A DNA stretch of 64,000 nucleotides from Oxytricha trifallax. Taxonomy: Eukaryota > Ciliophora > Spirotrichea > Sporadotrichida > Oxytrichidae. The notes under the pieces are model-generated. The model was not told the origin of the DNA and ran no database searches. It worked only from the letters and a program-made list of their open reading frames with translations. The position numbers and the translations under genes are program-made. Position 1 is the first letter of the stretch. The number at the start of each line of letters is the position of its first letter. Positions 15,001-26,021 of this stretch are shown here, in pieces. The DNA lies in contig ARYC01003333.1 of assembly GCA_000711775.1 (NCBI GenBank), positions 1 through 64,000 on the forward strand, in the 5' to 3' direction.

Positions 15001-15180
15001 CCATTCCATATTAACATTTATATTATTCAAGTTAAACATTGACATCTCTGTTATCATCTTAAGATTGTTAAGTAATTTACATTTATAAAAATTGATATAA
15101 TCATATTTAGTACTTTATTGATTTAAAATTGTCAGCTATTTATCCCCCTAAAACTGTCATTATTTAAGGCATTTTCTTGA
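12036..15180. other. A+T-rich stretch, no supported gene
   Basis: About 80% or more A+T with little strand asymmetry. The only structure seen is an inverted copy of a short three-copy repeat at 12330-12490, listed separately. No RNA gene, inverted repeat or convincing codon-position signal was found, but a gene cannot be excluded because no codon acts as a reliable stop in this genome. Confidence 0.5.
12330..12490 (-). repeat. short three-copy repeat, copy 1 (inverted)
   Basis: The reverse complement carries AAGAAGACATATGGA, then TTTGTATAGGAATTTTAAC, TTATTTTATAAGCAGAAGG and TCTTGTGCAAAAA, matching 31569-31735 closely and 32336-32500 more weakly. The other two copies are on the opposite strand about 19-20 kb away. 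No ends or target duplications were defined, so the family type is unknown. Confidence 0.75.
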
Positions 15181-16070
15181 TTTTATTCATTGGGAGAATT
15201 TGAAGTACTTAAATTGAGGTAGCAAATAGAGAATTCATAACAACAAGAAGAGGAATAGCTTAAACTACTAATAAGAGCAGCTTTTATTTATAATTTATAT
15301 AAAATTAAAGAAAAAAAACAAATGAAAAATATAAGCTTTTGATGATTGTAGAGCTGTTAAATATTTAATTTAAATGAAAAATAGTTTGTAGTTAAAGATA
15401 TATTAGAATGCTCTTAATGACATTATATTAAATAAAGGCTTTTCAGTTCAAACTTAAATGCATAAATGAGTTATATTTATTGATAAAATAATTTAAAACA
15501 TTATTAAATATAATTATCATTCTTGTCATGATCATTTATGATTGATTACCAGCAATTCAATTTTATTATCATCAAAATATAGTCCCATTTGTTAATTTTC
15601 AATTCTATGAAAATTTACTTTGTATTTATTTAATTAATTCTTTTAGTTGTAAGCTATGCTGATTAGTTCTTTGGATAAAAATGTTACATTTTGAAGCTAC
15701 TCTAATAAAACCAAGTACTATTTTAAAACATCAATTAGAGTATAAAGTAGAAGAAAAATGGGAATATTATTGATTTGAAATCATAAAAGTCAGTTCTAGA
15801 ATTTCATTGCAATTTTAAATAACAATAAATATTGATAGTTGATTTTATAATATATTTTAAATATTCATATTGATAGATTTACTTATTTAATTATCAATCT
15901 ACCAATTATTTTAGACTAATGTAATTCAGTCTTTACTTTATTATTTGGAATCATTGTTAATGAAGATAGGGAGTGATAGCAACAAGGACTCATATGAGGA
16001 TCGTAGAATACACAAATTATATTTATTCTGCATTTTAAGGAAACAAAAGAATTTATTTATTAAATATTTT
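15181..16070 (+). CDS. candidate coding segment, function unknown
   Basis: Reading from 15181 in that frame with TAA/TAG as Gln gives a hydrophilic start (GEFEVLKLRQQIENS at about 15193) followed by hydrophobic stretches, as in a multi-span membrane protein. G at the first codon position is mildly raised over 15181-15420 (16 of 80, against 10 and 11 at positions 2 and 3). Beyond 15.5 kb the signal is weak and the segment may be non-coding. Start and end were not determined. No family recognised. Confidence 0.22.
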
Positions 16071-17455
16071 TATCTACAATCATTTTCCTTCATATAACTT
16101 ACTCTCTATAATTAAGGAATTTATATTTTAACATGTGATAATTTCAAGTAAAGCTCCTCTCAAATTGAATTTTTATCATTTAAATTCGAAAATTTTGTAT
16201 AACTATCAATCAGTTTTTTTTAATACTTATCTATGAAAATCCTTTCCCTAATTATCACTAGATGGTATTTGATGTTCTTGATAAATTAAACTATCAATCT
16301 AATGTTTTCTTAATTCAGTTGTTTATTTAATCATGAGAAAAGCTTTTCCTGTTAATTAAATGTTTATTAAATGTTACTGGGCGACTGAGGAGCATTCTGA
16401 AGAAAACTCATGTGAGATATTTGTGCCTAAGTCCTTCTCACTGATATTATCTCTTAAACTGTAAAGCAATTAATTACCAAACACAATTCCAGCTAGAAAT
16501 CTAAAATCCTTATGGAAACAAGGTAAGTATATCAATAATGTTTGGAATCCTGAATATTTTCCTATTGAATAATAATAATGGACAAGGTCAGCTTTTCCTA
16601 GAAGCTTAAAGCTCATGATAAATTCTATTTAGATTTATGTTATATCCTTAAAGAACTAAAATTTTTAGCTTGAAGCAATAGTAGTAAATGTGGAAGGATC
16701 AATAAATTAACTTTTTTTTATTATATTCATGGTTGGGAATGTAAATCAACTTGAAAAAATGGCAATATTCACAGTCTATTTTCTTTAATCACCTGAATAA
16801 TGATTATTACTAGTCCCTTTAAAGGTTCTCTTTTAAGTTAAATAAGAGTTGTATGTCGTTATTTAAAATCTATATTAGCAGTATATATTTTTAGATAACT
16901 ATTTTAACAAGAAAGTAATTAACCAAAATAAATTATAATATATTTAAATATCTTAAATTAAACTTTAAACTAGTCAGTGCTTTTGCTAATAAAGGAAGAT
17001 CCTTTAAATCTAAGAACTTATTAATTTAAAAGTAATAGCTACTAAAAAATAAAAATTTTTACTTAAGTTTATACATAAACAATATTGCCAAAATATTGGC
17101 ATTTTTTTTTATTTAATGCTTATAGGAAATTAATACTGGGGCTTAAGCCAGCCAGATAGTTATTAGGTTTTTTTTACTTCATACTTTTGACTTTCGACAC
17201 CGTCAGTCAACCAAATATTGGCATTGCATAATATTTTACGTTCTTAATTTCAAATGTTTTGAAGCTTAGTTTTTATGCTATATAAATTGATAAAGAAATA
17301 CTAATTTTAAACCAAACTAGATGAGTCTTAAAATTCTAGAAATAAAATATGAGAAAGAAGGAAATGGCTTAAAACACTTTGTTTAATATAAATATTTTTT
17401 TTATATAAATTACTCTTTATTTATACTTCTATAAATACATATATTTATTTAAAAT
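16071..17455. other. A+T-rich stretch, no supported gene
   Basis: Short less A+T-rich patches occur (for example 16370-16640, readable in several frames), but none shows a codon-position bias I could trust. No repeats or RNA genes were seen. Confidence 0.4.
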
Positions 17456-17459
17456 TTAA

Positions 17460-18300
17460 GCTCGGAATTGTATAAGCATATTAATGGAGGCAAAATCACA
17501 CAATTTCTATAAAAATAGAGAAATTACATCAACATCTAATAGCAAAAAAAATTGGCCTAGTCGTTTCTTTAAAAAACTCTACTTGATGCCATGAAATAAG
17601 ATATTTAAGTAAATGAACTAATAATTTTGTTTCTATTGATCTATTACGCCTCATCTAATCAAGGTTATTCGAGGCTAGCACATCTTGTGGCTCTATAAGT
17701 TTTGGAAAAGTTTTGTTTTCCATCTATTCTTTAAACGCAAACAAAAATCTTTAAGTTTCGATGTTCTATACTTATATTTTATCGATCCATTTCTTTTATC
17801 ATCATACATTAGTGCTTATAATAATATAATTGCTTGATGCTGTCTATCTTTTACTTTATTCAAACTATTAATCAGGATACTAAACTATCATTTCTACTCT
17901 TTATGCTAACGACACTCTGCCCACCGCTACTGGCATCGAATTATATAACAAGATGATAAAAGATTAGAATATAATTCGAGATTTTATATTCACACAGAAA
18001 ATATAACATATTATGATTAAAATGTTGGAATTATAAATTAAGGCAATATTGAATAATATACAGTTTAATTCTATTACCTTCGTTTTAAATCTCATATAAG
18101 ATTCTTCTAAGCTTTGCGATTGTTCAGTACTTACTGAAAATTAATTTGATTATCCAGTTTATGATTAATTTTGGGGTTTAGCTTTTTGCTTTAAGAAGTT
18201 TTTTTGACTCAACTTATTTAGGATAGTGACTAATCACTAATGAATTCCTGCTTTCTGCATATTCTTCAGGAATTAAGTAACTCTTATAGGCATTAGTTTT
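17460..18300 (-). CDS. candidate protein-coding gene, membrane segments, unrecognised
   Basis: One minus-strand frame (codon first bases at positions leaving remainder 2 when divided by 3) stays coherent for at least 840 bases if TAA/TAG are Gln and TGA is Trp. It reads a Gln/Ser-rich stretch near 18150 (STEQSQSLEESYMRFKTK), two hydrophobic stretches near 17950-18050, then SMPVAVGRVSLAQRVEM near 17930, and a hydrophilic region (FPKLIEPQDVLASNNLDQ) near 17680. G+C by codon position is 11/6/8 in line 17641 and 10/8/8 in line 17881, a modest bias. The hydrophobic stretch followed by MPVAVGRVSLAQ faintly recalls the fourth membrane helix of P4-type ATPases; this is a guess, no catalytic DKTG motif was seen, and it should not be used as a name. 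Ends unknown. Confidence 0.4.
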
Positions 18301-20080
18301 AATTTCTTAAAAAATACTAACAAGTTCTTGAACATATGTGATATACTGCAAAGCAACATTTATAAAAATAGTTGATAATGTTATTAATTCAAATGCAACT
18401 ACCATTAAATAAAAGAGAATTTATTTTATAAGCAAGATATATAACTGTTAAATTAATAATGAAAGAAATATTTGTGTTTTTTGATTATTCATTAAAAATA
18501 TTAAATTTATGCAGAACCGTTTAATCAAGATTATGACTACTATTGCTAATAGAGCATAATTAGAATTAATCAGTCTTATTTTTTCATTCCAAATTTTATA
18601 GCAATATCATTTGCTAGAAATAATTAACGACAACTCAAACAGATTCTATTAAGTGGGGAGTTATTCAATTAAAATCTAATTAAAAACTGAACCTTTAAAT
18701 AAGCTAATAGTTTTGTAATCATTTAGAAATTAAAGTATTCAGTAATATAGAAAAAGAATTATCTTCCGATTTGTATTTTCAATAATAATATAATTTAAAC
18801 AGGTTTAGACAACACAATAGTCTTGTTCATATCCTAGTCTTTAATAGACTTTTTCTTCAATAATTACACTTTAGACATAAATCTGAATGTATTCACTATT
18901 TTTTTACAATTAATTCTGATAATTTATGATCATTTCTTGAATAATTTTCTTGATTATACATGCTATTTTTAACCACTCTCAAACTCTATTACTACTATAG
19001 ATGGAATCAAATGTCCGTTTATAATTTTTATAGAGGACTTAGATTCAATTAGATAAGAATTGGATTGCTCGTTTTCTTCTTCTTCGAGTATATTGCCATC
19101 ATCATCCTCAAAGGTAGGATCATTATTTAATAAATCTATTTTTGCAGACTCGTCTTACTTCTGTCTCTTAAAGCCCGTGAAGTTCATTTTAGTTACTGTG
19201 TTTTATTATTATCGAATAACAATATTTCAAATAATTTTAAAGTATGAAACCTCCTCGAATACTCCTAATTATATCTTTGCTAGGTAATCTCATAGCATTT
19301 ATATCTAAGCAATTATCGAGATCTTTGACTTTAAAACATTTTAGTTCTGTGAATTTTGTTTCGTTCCCATTTTGTAACTAAGTTATTTATTTGTCAAATT
19401 GCTTTTGGTGCTGTTCAATGGGCAGAGAATACAGTATGACAAAAAATATATTCCTTTGTTAATGAATATCTTCCTTCCCAATAGAATGAAGATATCTTCA
19501 AGATGTGTTGAAGATTACTTATATAGTAATTTGTAGCTGTAACAACTCGGGACTTTTCTCAATATAATATTTGAATTGGAAAAATTGATCTGGAAATTAA
19601 AATGTTCAACTTTTTATTAGTTGTTGAATTTAGTTTTAATATACAATTATAACATTATATTTAAATATAAGGAGGCTCACTAAGATGATATATATTATGA
19701 TCTGCATATTTGAATAATTAGTGGCTAATATACATATATATATTTGAAATAGAAGTTTTGTATTTTTGTTTCCAAATCTCACATTATGAATGTATATTAT
19801 TAAAATAAGTTATATAGAGTTATTAAGAGTTATGTATATATTTTGCATAAAAGTTTCCATTTAAATATTTAGTACAACAATATCCACTATGATGATCAAA
19901 AGCTTACTAGTATAAATTGTTTTCATTAATTTCAAGAGTTCTTAATAATTATATTTTTTTCTTTTTCTTTTTCCTCTCTTTCTATGTATCAATAATAATT
20001 TATAATTTGGAGAATTCAGCGAAATAATAATTTAATTAGATTTAATCAGAATACTTATTATACTAATAAAAAATGGAAAT
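18301..20080. other. A+T-rich stretch with one weak coding-like patch
   Basis: Mostly featureless A+T-rich DNA. A plus-strand patch at 19035-19290 reads a serine-rich peptide (FSSSSSILPSSSSKVGS) in the standard code for 75 residues and could be a gene piece, but low-complexity serine runs arise easily and I do not call it. Nothing else was seen. Confidence 0.35.
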
Positions 20081-20084
20081 GTCT

Positions 20085-20305
20085 AATAAAACGTTTCATC
20101 TTCTTTTTCATCGTCATCATCTTCATCATCAATATCGTTGAAGTCTTCTAAGTCCCCTCTCAGTGTAGACTTACGAAGCACCAGTCCAGCTGCACCTGTA
20201 GTCTTACCAGGTGGGACCACTAAAAAATAAAATTTAAAGATATTCTTTTTGTAACTTACATTTAATGTGAGTGCTGTTGGTCCACCTGCGTCTGATCTTT
20301 ACGAA
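20085..20305 (-). CDS. gene fragment ending in an acidic tail; related to 55442-55560
   Basis: A less A+T-rich island. On the minus strand it reads GGPTALTLN, a possible 40-nt intron (listed separately), then GKTTGAAGLVLRKSTLRGD and an acidic run of D/E near 20110-20140, followed by a standard TAG and TGA a little further on. Upstream sequence and intron resemble the minus strand of 55442-55600, so the two are diverged copies of one gene segment. An acidic tail is common at protein C-termini, and this probably is the 3' end of a gene. Family not recognised. Whether it is a live gene or a decayed copy cannot be told. Confidence 0.45.
20220..20259 (-). other. possible 40-nt spliceosomal intron
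   Basis: Minus strand begins GTAAGTTAC, is A/T rich inside and ends TTTTTTAG. The paralogous segment has GTAAGTTAC and TTATTTCAG at 55482-55442 with very similar interior. Conservation of both boundaries at the same place in two diverged copies supports a real intron, although reading straight through is also possible under this code. Confidence 0.45.
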
Positions 20306-21086
20306 TACTTTTTAATATATTAAGTTTTTGATTAAATTTATTAATTTCCTATTATAAATCATAATTCATCTTAGTTGTGTTTTATTAAATAAAAAATATT
20401 TATATTTAATGAGAATAACATTTGTCTATTAAGCAATAAAAATTAAAGTAATTTAATCGTAATATGCTCAATTAACTCTCTACCTATTATTGTTTCTGAC
20501 AATCAACTATACTTCATAAATAATTTTGACATTAAAGACGATATCAAAGTAATAATATTTATATTAATAAATCATTTTCTTAATCAATCTCTTAAATCTA
20601 ATATAAATTAGGAAATGGGCAAGCAATAAATTAAAAAAGTAAAAGAAATTCAAAATTGTTATAAACAACCAAACTCATACCACCACAAATAGCTAAGCTT
20701 AGTATCAAATGCAATACTTTAGTTCATACTATCGGAAAAAGGTTTGCTTAAGATTTCGGATTTAAATTTGATAAATTTAATTTGAAATGCATTACTTTGG
20801 ATAAATTTCTTTGTAATTTTAGTTAAAAAATATAATTATTGCGAGTAGTAAGAGTTGCTGATGAAAATAAGGTAATTTTATTATTTTAATTTTAAATTTA
20901 AGTATATCATCTTGGTCTATTTCAACCTCTTTATATTCTACTTCTATCATGCAGTTATTAATCCTCTTTTCTTCCTGCTTATTTAAAAATTATACCAAAA
21001 TTACCTTAGTTATTATGTTATACAATGAAATAAAGTAAGATTTTATTATTGATTAGAGTATGATTAACAGTGATTGCCTCTCAAAA
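20306..21086. other. A+T-rich spacer, nothing identified
   Basis: No bias, repeat or RNA gene seen between the 20.1-kb gene fragment and the left target duplication of the inverted-repeat element. Confidence 0.5.
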
Positions 21087-21094
21087 GTTATTTA

Positions 21095-21290
21095 GGGTAT
21101 TGACGTCCTCCAGTCACAGATGACGTCCTCCAGTCACAGGTGACGTCAGGAAGTCACACTGACGTCAGGAGGTCACAGGTGACGTCGGGAAGTCACACTG
21201 ACGTCATCCAGTCACAGATGACGTCAGGAGGTCACAGGTGACGTCAGGAGGTCACAGATGACGTCAGGAGGTCACATTATAATAAATATT
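21095..21290 (+). repeat. left inverted end: nine 19-20 bp TGACGTC units
   Basis: After GGGTAT come nine head-to-tail units of the form TGACGTC-N4-GTCACA-(G)(A/G), with the variable four bases CTCC, AGGA, GGGA or ATCC. Each unit contains TGACGTC close to GTCAC, making two near-palindromic half sites per unit. The inner edge GTCACATTATAATAAAT is mirrored at the right end. Such repeated ends are likely binding sites for the protein that moves the element. Confidence 0.92.
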
Positions 21291-22180
21291 GAGATTTTAA
21301 TGTGATAGATTTGGGAAGCACTATATAAGATATTTCTATGAACTTTTCCGGCAGTGCCCTTGGGGTGCGGGATCAAAAAGAGTGGATCCCCTTGTTTGAA
21401 CAACCAAAGTTAAACAAATAATTGCTGAGTTCAAGGAGTTGGCAGCCTGACAAGGTTCAGATGCAATTCATTTGATAAAAAAATTTCGGATTGTATATTA
21501 AATGTAATCTTAAAAACTTAATCGTTACTAATTAATTATAAATTTTTCTATTTAAAAATACATTGAGTATGTATTTTTTAAGCTTGATTAATTCTTACTT
21601 TTATTAGATTATTTTGCCAAAATTTTCGACTAAAATCTTTTATTATGTCTGTGTAGCTGGTCATCATTTCATGCACATTCTTGACCCAATATTCAAGTAA
21701 GGCAAAACTCCTTTAATTGGATTTATATGAATCATCATCCTATAATGTTTGCATTAATATTTTGAACATTCATGACATTATTCTTGCATTTATTCAAAAA
21801 TTTGATTACCAGTCTTAGGTATGTACAATACTAATTTATGCGAAAAATTAGCTAACTAGTCTTTTTATGGTATTTCTTGTTTTGTTTTCATCTATAAAAT
21901 TTTTACATCTTTACATGCTCTTCAATTAACCAAACTAGCCATACTTATCTATCGAATATTGCTTCTTCAGGTAAGAATAGTTCAAATTTAAGTGGGTTTA
22001 CAAGGTTTCATACAACTAAATAAAAACAAATTATCTATCATAATTGTCTTTTCGGAGGCTTTGTCTCCAAATATTTAAAGGGGTTACCGCCACTTGACCC
22101 ATGTTATTATTTATTTTGCTATGGTTGCGAACAAGAAGTTCCACCACTTGTGATCCCGAAATGCTAGTTGTTGCAGTCAT
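21272..22180 (-). CDS. possible single gene of the inverted-repeat element
   Basis: An ATG at 22180 (context GGAGGGTCTTATGACT) opens a frame of 302 codons ending at a TGA formed by the first repeat unit of the left end, if TAA/TAG are Gln and internal TGA are Trp. It starts MTATTSISGSQVVELLVRN and is hydrophilic throughout, with a more G+C-rich C-terminal part (GDPLFLIPHPKGTAGKVHR near 21350). Against this, the distribution of G over codon positions is inconsistent between lines (it favours another frame at 21961-22020), so the frame may shift or the region may not code. The opposite strand reads hydrophobic. No transposase motif was recognised. Confidence 0.35.
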
Positions 22181-22235
22181 AAGACCCTCCCGTAAAAAAT
22201 TGAGTGCTTTGAACGTTTATTACAAATAAATTTCC

Positions 22236-22454
22236 TTATTTATAATACTGTGACTTTCTGACGTCATCTGTGACTTCCTGACGTCATCTGTGACTGGAGG
22301 ACGTCACCTGTGACCGGAGGACGTCACCTGTGAACTCCTGACGTCACCTGTGACTTCCACGACGTCACCCTGTGACTTCCTGACGTCACCTGTGACTTCC
22401 TGACGTCATCTGTGACCGGAGGACGTCATCTGTGACTGGAGGACGTCAATACCC
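22236..22454 (-). repeat. right inverted end: ten 19-21 bp TGACGTC units
   Basis: On the minus strand it repeats the left end: GGGTATTGACGTCCTCCAGT, then units of TGACGTC-N4-GTCACAG with one or two units of odd length (near 22355-22372). Ten units against nine on the left shows that unit number drifts, as in a minisatellite, while orientation is kept. Confidence 0.92.
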
Positions 22455-22462
22455 GTTATTTA

Positions 22463-24355
22463 TTCTTATAACAATAGAAAATCCCGTTATCTAATGAAAA
22501 ATACTAAATGTAATTATTTCATTTCTTAGCATTTTATTAACATTCAGCAATCTTCATTGAATCATTATTAGTTCCAGTCTAAGTATAATCGAATGTAAAT
22601 AAATTTATATTCAATTAAATGCTGCAAAAAATTTTAAGGATTTCGTAAGAAATATCTATCATTAAATTTGAAAATTTATTAAGGCCGTTCAAACCATCAA
22701 GTGTATTTTTAGTGCTCATAATACTTAATCCATTACTTACCAACAACAATTAAATCTTCAGCAAAAAGAATTGTATGCATGAAATCTTTTTAACTTAACT
22801 AACTATATTTAAGATGAATTATAAAAAATAAACTTTTCGATTTTAAAATATATTTTCATCAAATATTTAAGTATCATTTTTTAGATTGTAGGAGAAAAGC
22901 CTAATTTATTGAACATATAATACTTTTTCAATTTTTTAATAAAATTTTAAACACTATTTCTGCTTTAATAATATAGAATTTCATATTTTAATTTAATTTT
23001 TAAAGTATAAACAGAGCATTCATTAGTAAATTATTATAAATATTAATAGCTCTAACAATAGTACTTCTTCATTTTTCTATATTATTCTTTTTTATTTCTT
23101 AGGTCTTGGTTGCTTCATTTCGGAGGTAATTATATTTAATATCAATGTTATCATCATCCTTGTCTAGTGAACTAACATGTATTGTGATGTGCTTTTAAAT
23201 TATAAAAATAATTGCTAAAGATACCTGAATTATTTCTAATTATCTAAAACAATATTAGGGAATAAGAATATCGATGAATAAATTATTTTTTATTATTATT
23301 TATATATATATATTTAATAAAAGGTGGTAAGAAGCTTTTTTAAAAAAGCTCTTGTTTATCCAAACGATGATCAACTGTTTATATTTTTACAATTTATTGA
23401 TAATAGGTATAATGATTTAAAAGTTTTGAGTATTTTATTTTTATGAGAATGTATTAAAAATTTATAAAAAGGAAATTGATATTAATTTTTATTAAAATAA
23501 GTCTTAAGATTCTGTCTGTGAAGATGAATATTGATAAATAAAATGATATTCAGCTATACTTACTATGAGGAGAAAGAAATCAGAAGACAAATAGCTCTTG
23601 AGACACTGGCAAAACAAACAAAAAAACAAATTAAGTATTGTAAGTTGGAGTAAGATACTTTGATTAGTACTCTTAAGATATAACTGTTATAAATTAAAAT
23701 TACTACTACTCTCTATAAAAATAATTGTTACATCAATTCCTATCAAAATATATCTCCCAATTATTGATTATTTTTCATAATTACTCTTTCTTACTGTTTA
23801 TACCTTCAGCATAGAAATTCCATTTTGTATTTTTTAATAGAGAGTAAATTTATACAGTTTCAAACTATTAGAAGAATGAAAGCAACAAAATAAACTTCTT
23901 AAGCTCAGGTTAGAGTAAATAGTGGACGGCTTTTCAAATTATTCACGTAATACATTAAAAACAATATTGAATATTATTTGAATTTTCTCTTAATCATTCA
24001 TACTTAATATTATAAAACGAGAATAGTATATTTTTCATAGTCATTATCATAAACTAACAATTAGAAAAGTAATTTATAAAAATATTTATTCTTAAAAACA
24101 GAATAATATTGAATTCATGATTTTAAAGTTAAAACTTATTCAATAATTTGAAAAGGATAACTAAAGTATTTTTAATATTCTTGATTTTTCATTAGATTCA
24201 GAAAATCTCAATGATAAATCATTGTTTATAATTGTAGATCATCTTATAAATTAGTAGATACAAACAAATGTTTTTAATTAAAATAATAATTTAATAATTT
24301 AATAATACTCATACTTAGTCATTTTAAAAAAAAAAACAAAAAGAAAGAGAAAATA
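22463..24355. other. A+T-rich stretch with one short coiled-coil-like reading
   Basis: At 23545-23710 the plus strand is purine rich and reads YEEKEIRRQIALETLAKQ, a helix-forming peptide that could be an exon. The rest shows no bias. Inverted repeats, satellites and RNA genes were looked for and not seen. Confidence 0.35.
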
Positions 24356-24359
24356 ATAT

Positions 24360-24721
24360 TAAGCTGAACTTGCTCGCATATGATTATTTTCCTGAATAAA
24401 GTTAAACTCCGAATTTGATGATTATTATAGCTTCAGAAAAATAGGTTGTTGACATTTCTATGGATAAAGGGAAATTGACTATTAACATCTTCCTTTAATT
24501 TGGACAATATATCTTCATATAAGATGATAATTGTGAGGTCATAAATTTTTATCAAATGACTTAAAATAAGGTTTTGGGGGGGGTAAAATGATTGATATAT
24601 AAATTATAAATTTAGTTATTATAGCCATCTTTGGAGTAATTGTTCTTCTAAACAAACCTTCATTTTTCAGCCGAAGCTTATGCCAAATTATCAAGGTTCT
24701 AGGCCACGAATGTCCAATCAA
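24360..24721 (-). CDS. candidate gene, function unknown
   Basis: ATG at 24721 opens 60 codons without any standard stop (MIGHSWPRTLIIWHKLRLKN at the start, a proline run ILPPPKP near 24575). The frame continues past a TGA at 24541-24539 with composition unchanged (reading QEN and MRASSA near 24390) if TGA is Trp. The start is taken as the first ATG of the coherent stretch. It stands alone between A+T-rich spacers. No domain recognised. Confidence 0.38.
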
Positions 24722-25685
24722 ATATAAATAAAATATTAATCCAAACTAATAAATAAAATTATTTTATTTGCCATTTCAACTACACAATTGTGGTATTTTC
24801 TAACCTACAATGAACTCTGCTAAATTTATGAATAATTCCATTGATTATATTCTATTAAAATTAACTGTTCATCATGAAATCATATGTAAATTTTCAATTG
24901 TAAGAATCAAGCTTAAACAAGTTGATAGCAATTGATGAATTTATTTTCAAGGAACTATCATAAAAGATAGATGCAGACAGTATTAGTAAAAATTCTTTAG
25001 CAAAGTAAGCAAAATTAAGAACCATTTATTTAAAAACTTTGAAGAATGAATAAAAAAGCTTAACTGTTTTTTTGCATGAGTTTAATAAAAATAGTAATAA
25101 TAATTTTGATAAAATGCCAAAAAGATTCGGAAATTATTTAAATTAATTAATAAGCATCATTCATTACTTTGATAAATTAGTATTATAATGATAATTTATG
25201 TTGTATTTTCTCAAATAATCTCAACTTGATTGGAGTAATTATAATTACTGTTTATAGTGATACTTTTAGTTGTCAATAATAATTTATAAATTACTAGAAT
25301 TCATTATATTTAATTAATATTTTATTTTTTATTATTTTTTAAACTGATGTAATTGAGTAGTGAATATAAAATAAATAAGGATATCGATAATTATTAAATG
25401 ATAGTTTAAAATTCGTATATAACTTGCATATATTTGTTAATTGAATGCGATAGCTTGCAGTCATATTTTTAATTCACGAAGCGGAATGTTTTTCTTATTA
25501 TAATTAAATTTAAATAATTTTTTTATATCAAATATTCTTCAACGACTAACTTTACTTAGGATTACTACAACTAATGGTTATTATTAGAGAAGATAATATA
25601 AATTAAATAGTAAACTTAATATTAAAAATACCAACTACATTTATAAAAATTACTTTAATTAGTATTTTGAATTATTTACTTCATT
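24722..25685. other. A+T-rich spacer, nothing identified
   Basis: No repeat, bias or RNA gene seen. Confidence 0.5.
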
Positions 25686-25689
25686 TATA

Positions 25690-26021
25690 AATTCGATTGT
25701 ATAGTTATAGCAAACAGTTAGTTAGTAACTTGAGGCAAATTAAGTTCAGGAAATACGAACGATTCCGAAAAAGTAGATGTGATCACTAAAAGCTATTTAA
25801 CATATAAGGTGAGATTGAATGAGGTTCTCCGTTCTCTTATTTCTGGACCGTTTGTCCCTACACTACTTGGTTATACTTCCTCTCTGATATAATCATCTGC
25901 AACTAGCTACTTTTGGTTAATTCTTGTCAATCTACAATTTATTGGTTGTACTAAGTTTCTCTTCCTCAATTGGTAGTTAACTAGATTTGTCACTAAATGG
26001 CTCATTCCTCAACTCTGCCAT
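25690..26021 (-). CDS. candidate gene start, hydrophilic protein, unrecognised
   Basis: ATG at 26021 starts MAELRNEPFSDKSSQLPIEE, followed by a Lys/Arg-rich segment (KQCRDKRSRNKRTEN near 25850). The block 25730-26060 is distinctly less A+T rich than its surroundings, as expected of coding DNA. TAA/TAG occur in frame at positions that read well as Gln, and one TGA reads as Trp. The 3' end fades into A+T-rich DNA near 25.7 kb and was not fixed. No family recognised; the basic segment might bind nucleic acid. Confidence 0.45.

Larger units (their letters stand above)
21087..22462. mobile_element. 1.36-kb inverted-repeat element with 8-bp target duplication
   Basis: GTTATTTA occurs immediately outside both ends (21087-21094 and 22455-22462), an exact 8-bp target site duplication. 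The element proper is 21095-22454 and starts GGGTATTGACGTCCTCCAG; its right end is the complement of the same. Both inverted ends are about 200 bp and consist of tandem 19-20 bp units (see separate entries). The middle 0.95 kb may hold one minus-strand gene. An 8-bp duplication is usual for hAT, P and Merlin superfamilies, but the terminal bases do not match the hAT or P consensus I know, and no DDE triad was recognised. Exact duplication and matching ends suggest a fairly recent insertion. Confidence 0.9.

Noticed and set aside
21095-22454. CRISPR array or CREB-type regulatory cluster from the TGACGTC repeats
   Set aside because: Units are contiguous with no unique spacers, occur in two inverted blocks, and end in an exact target duplication. 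Repeated transposon ends explain them.
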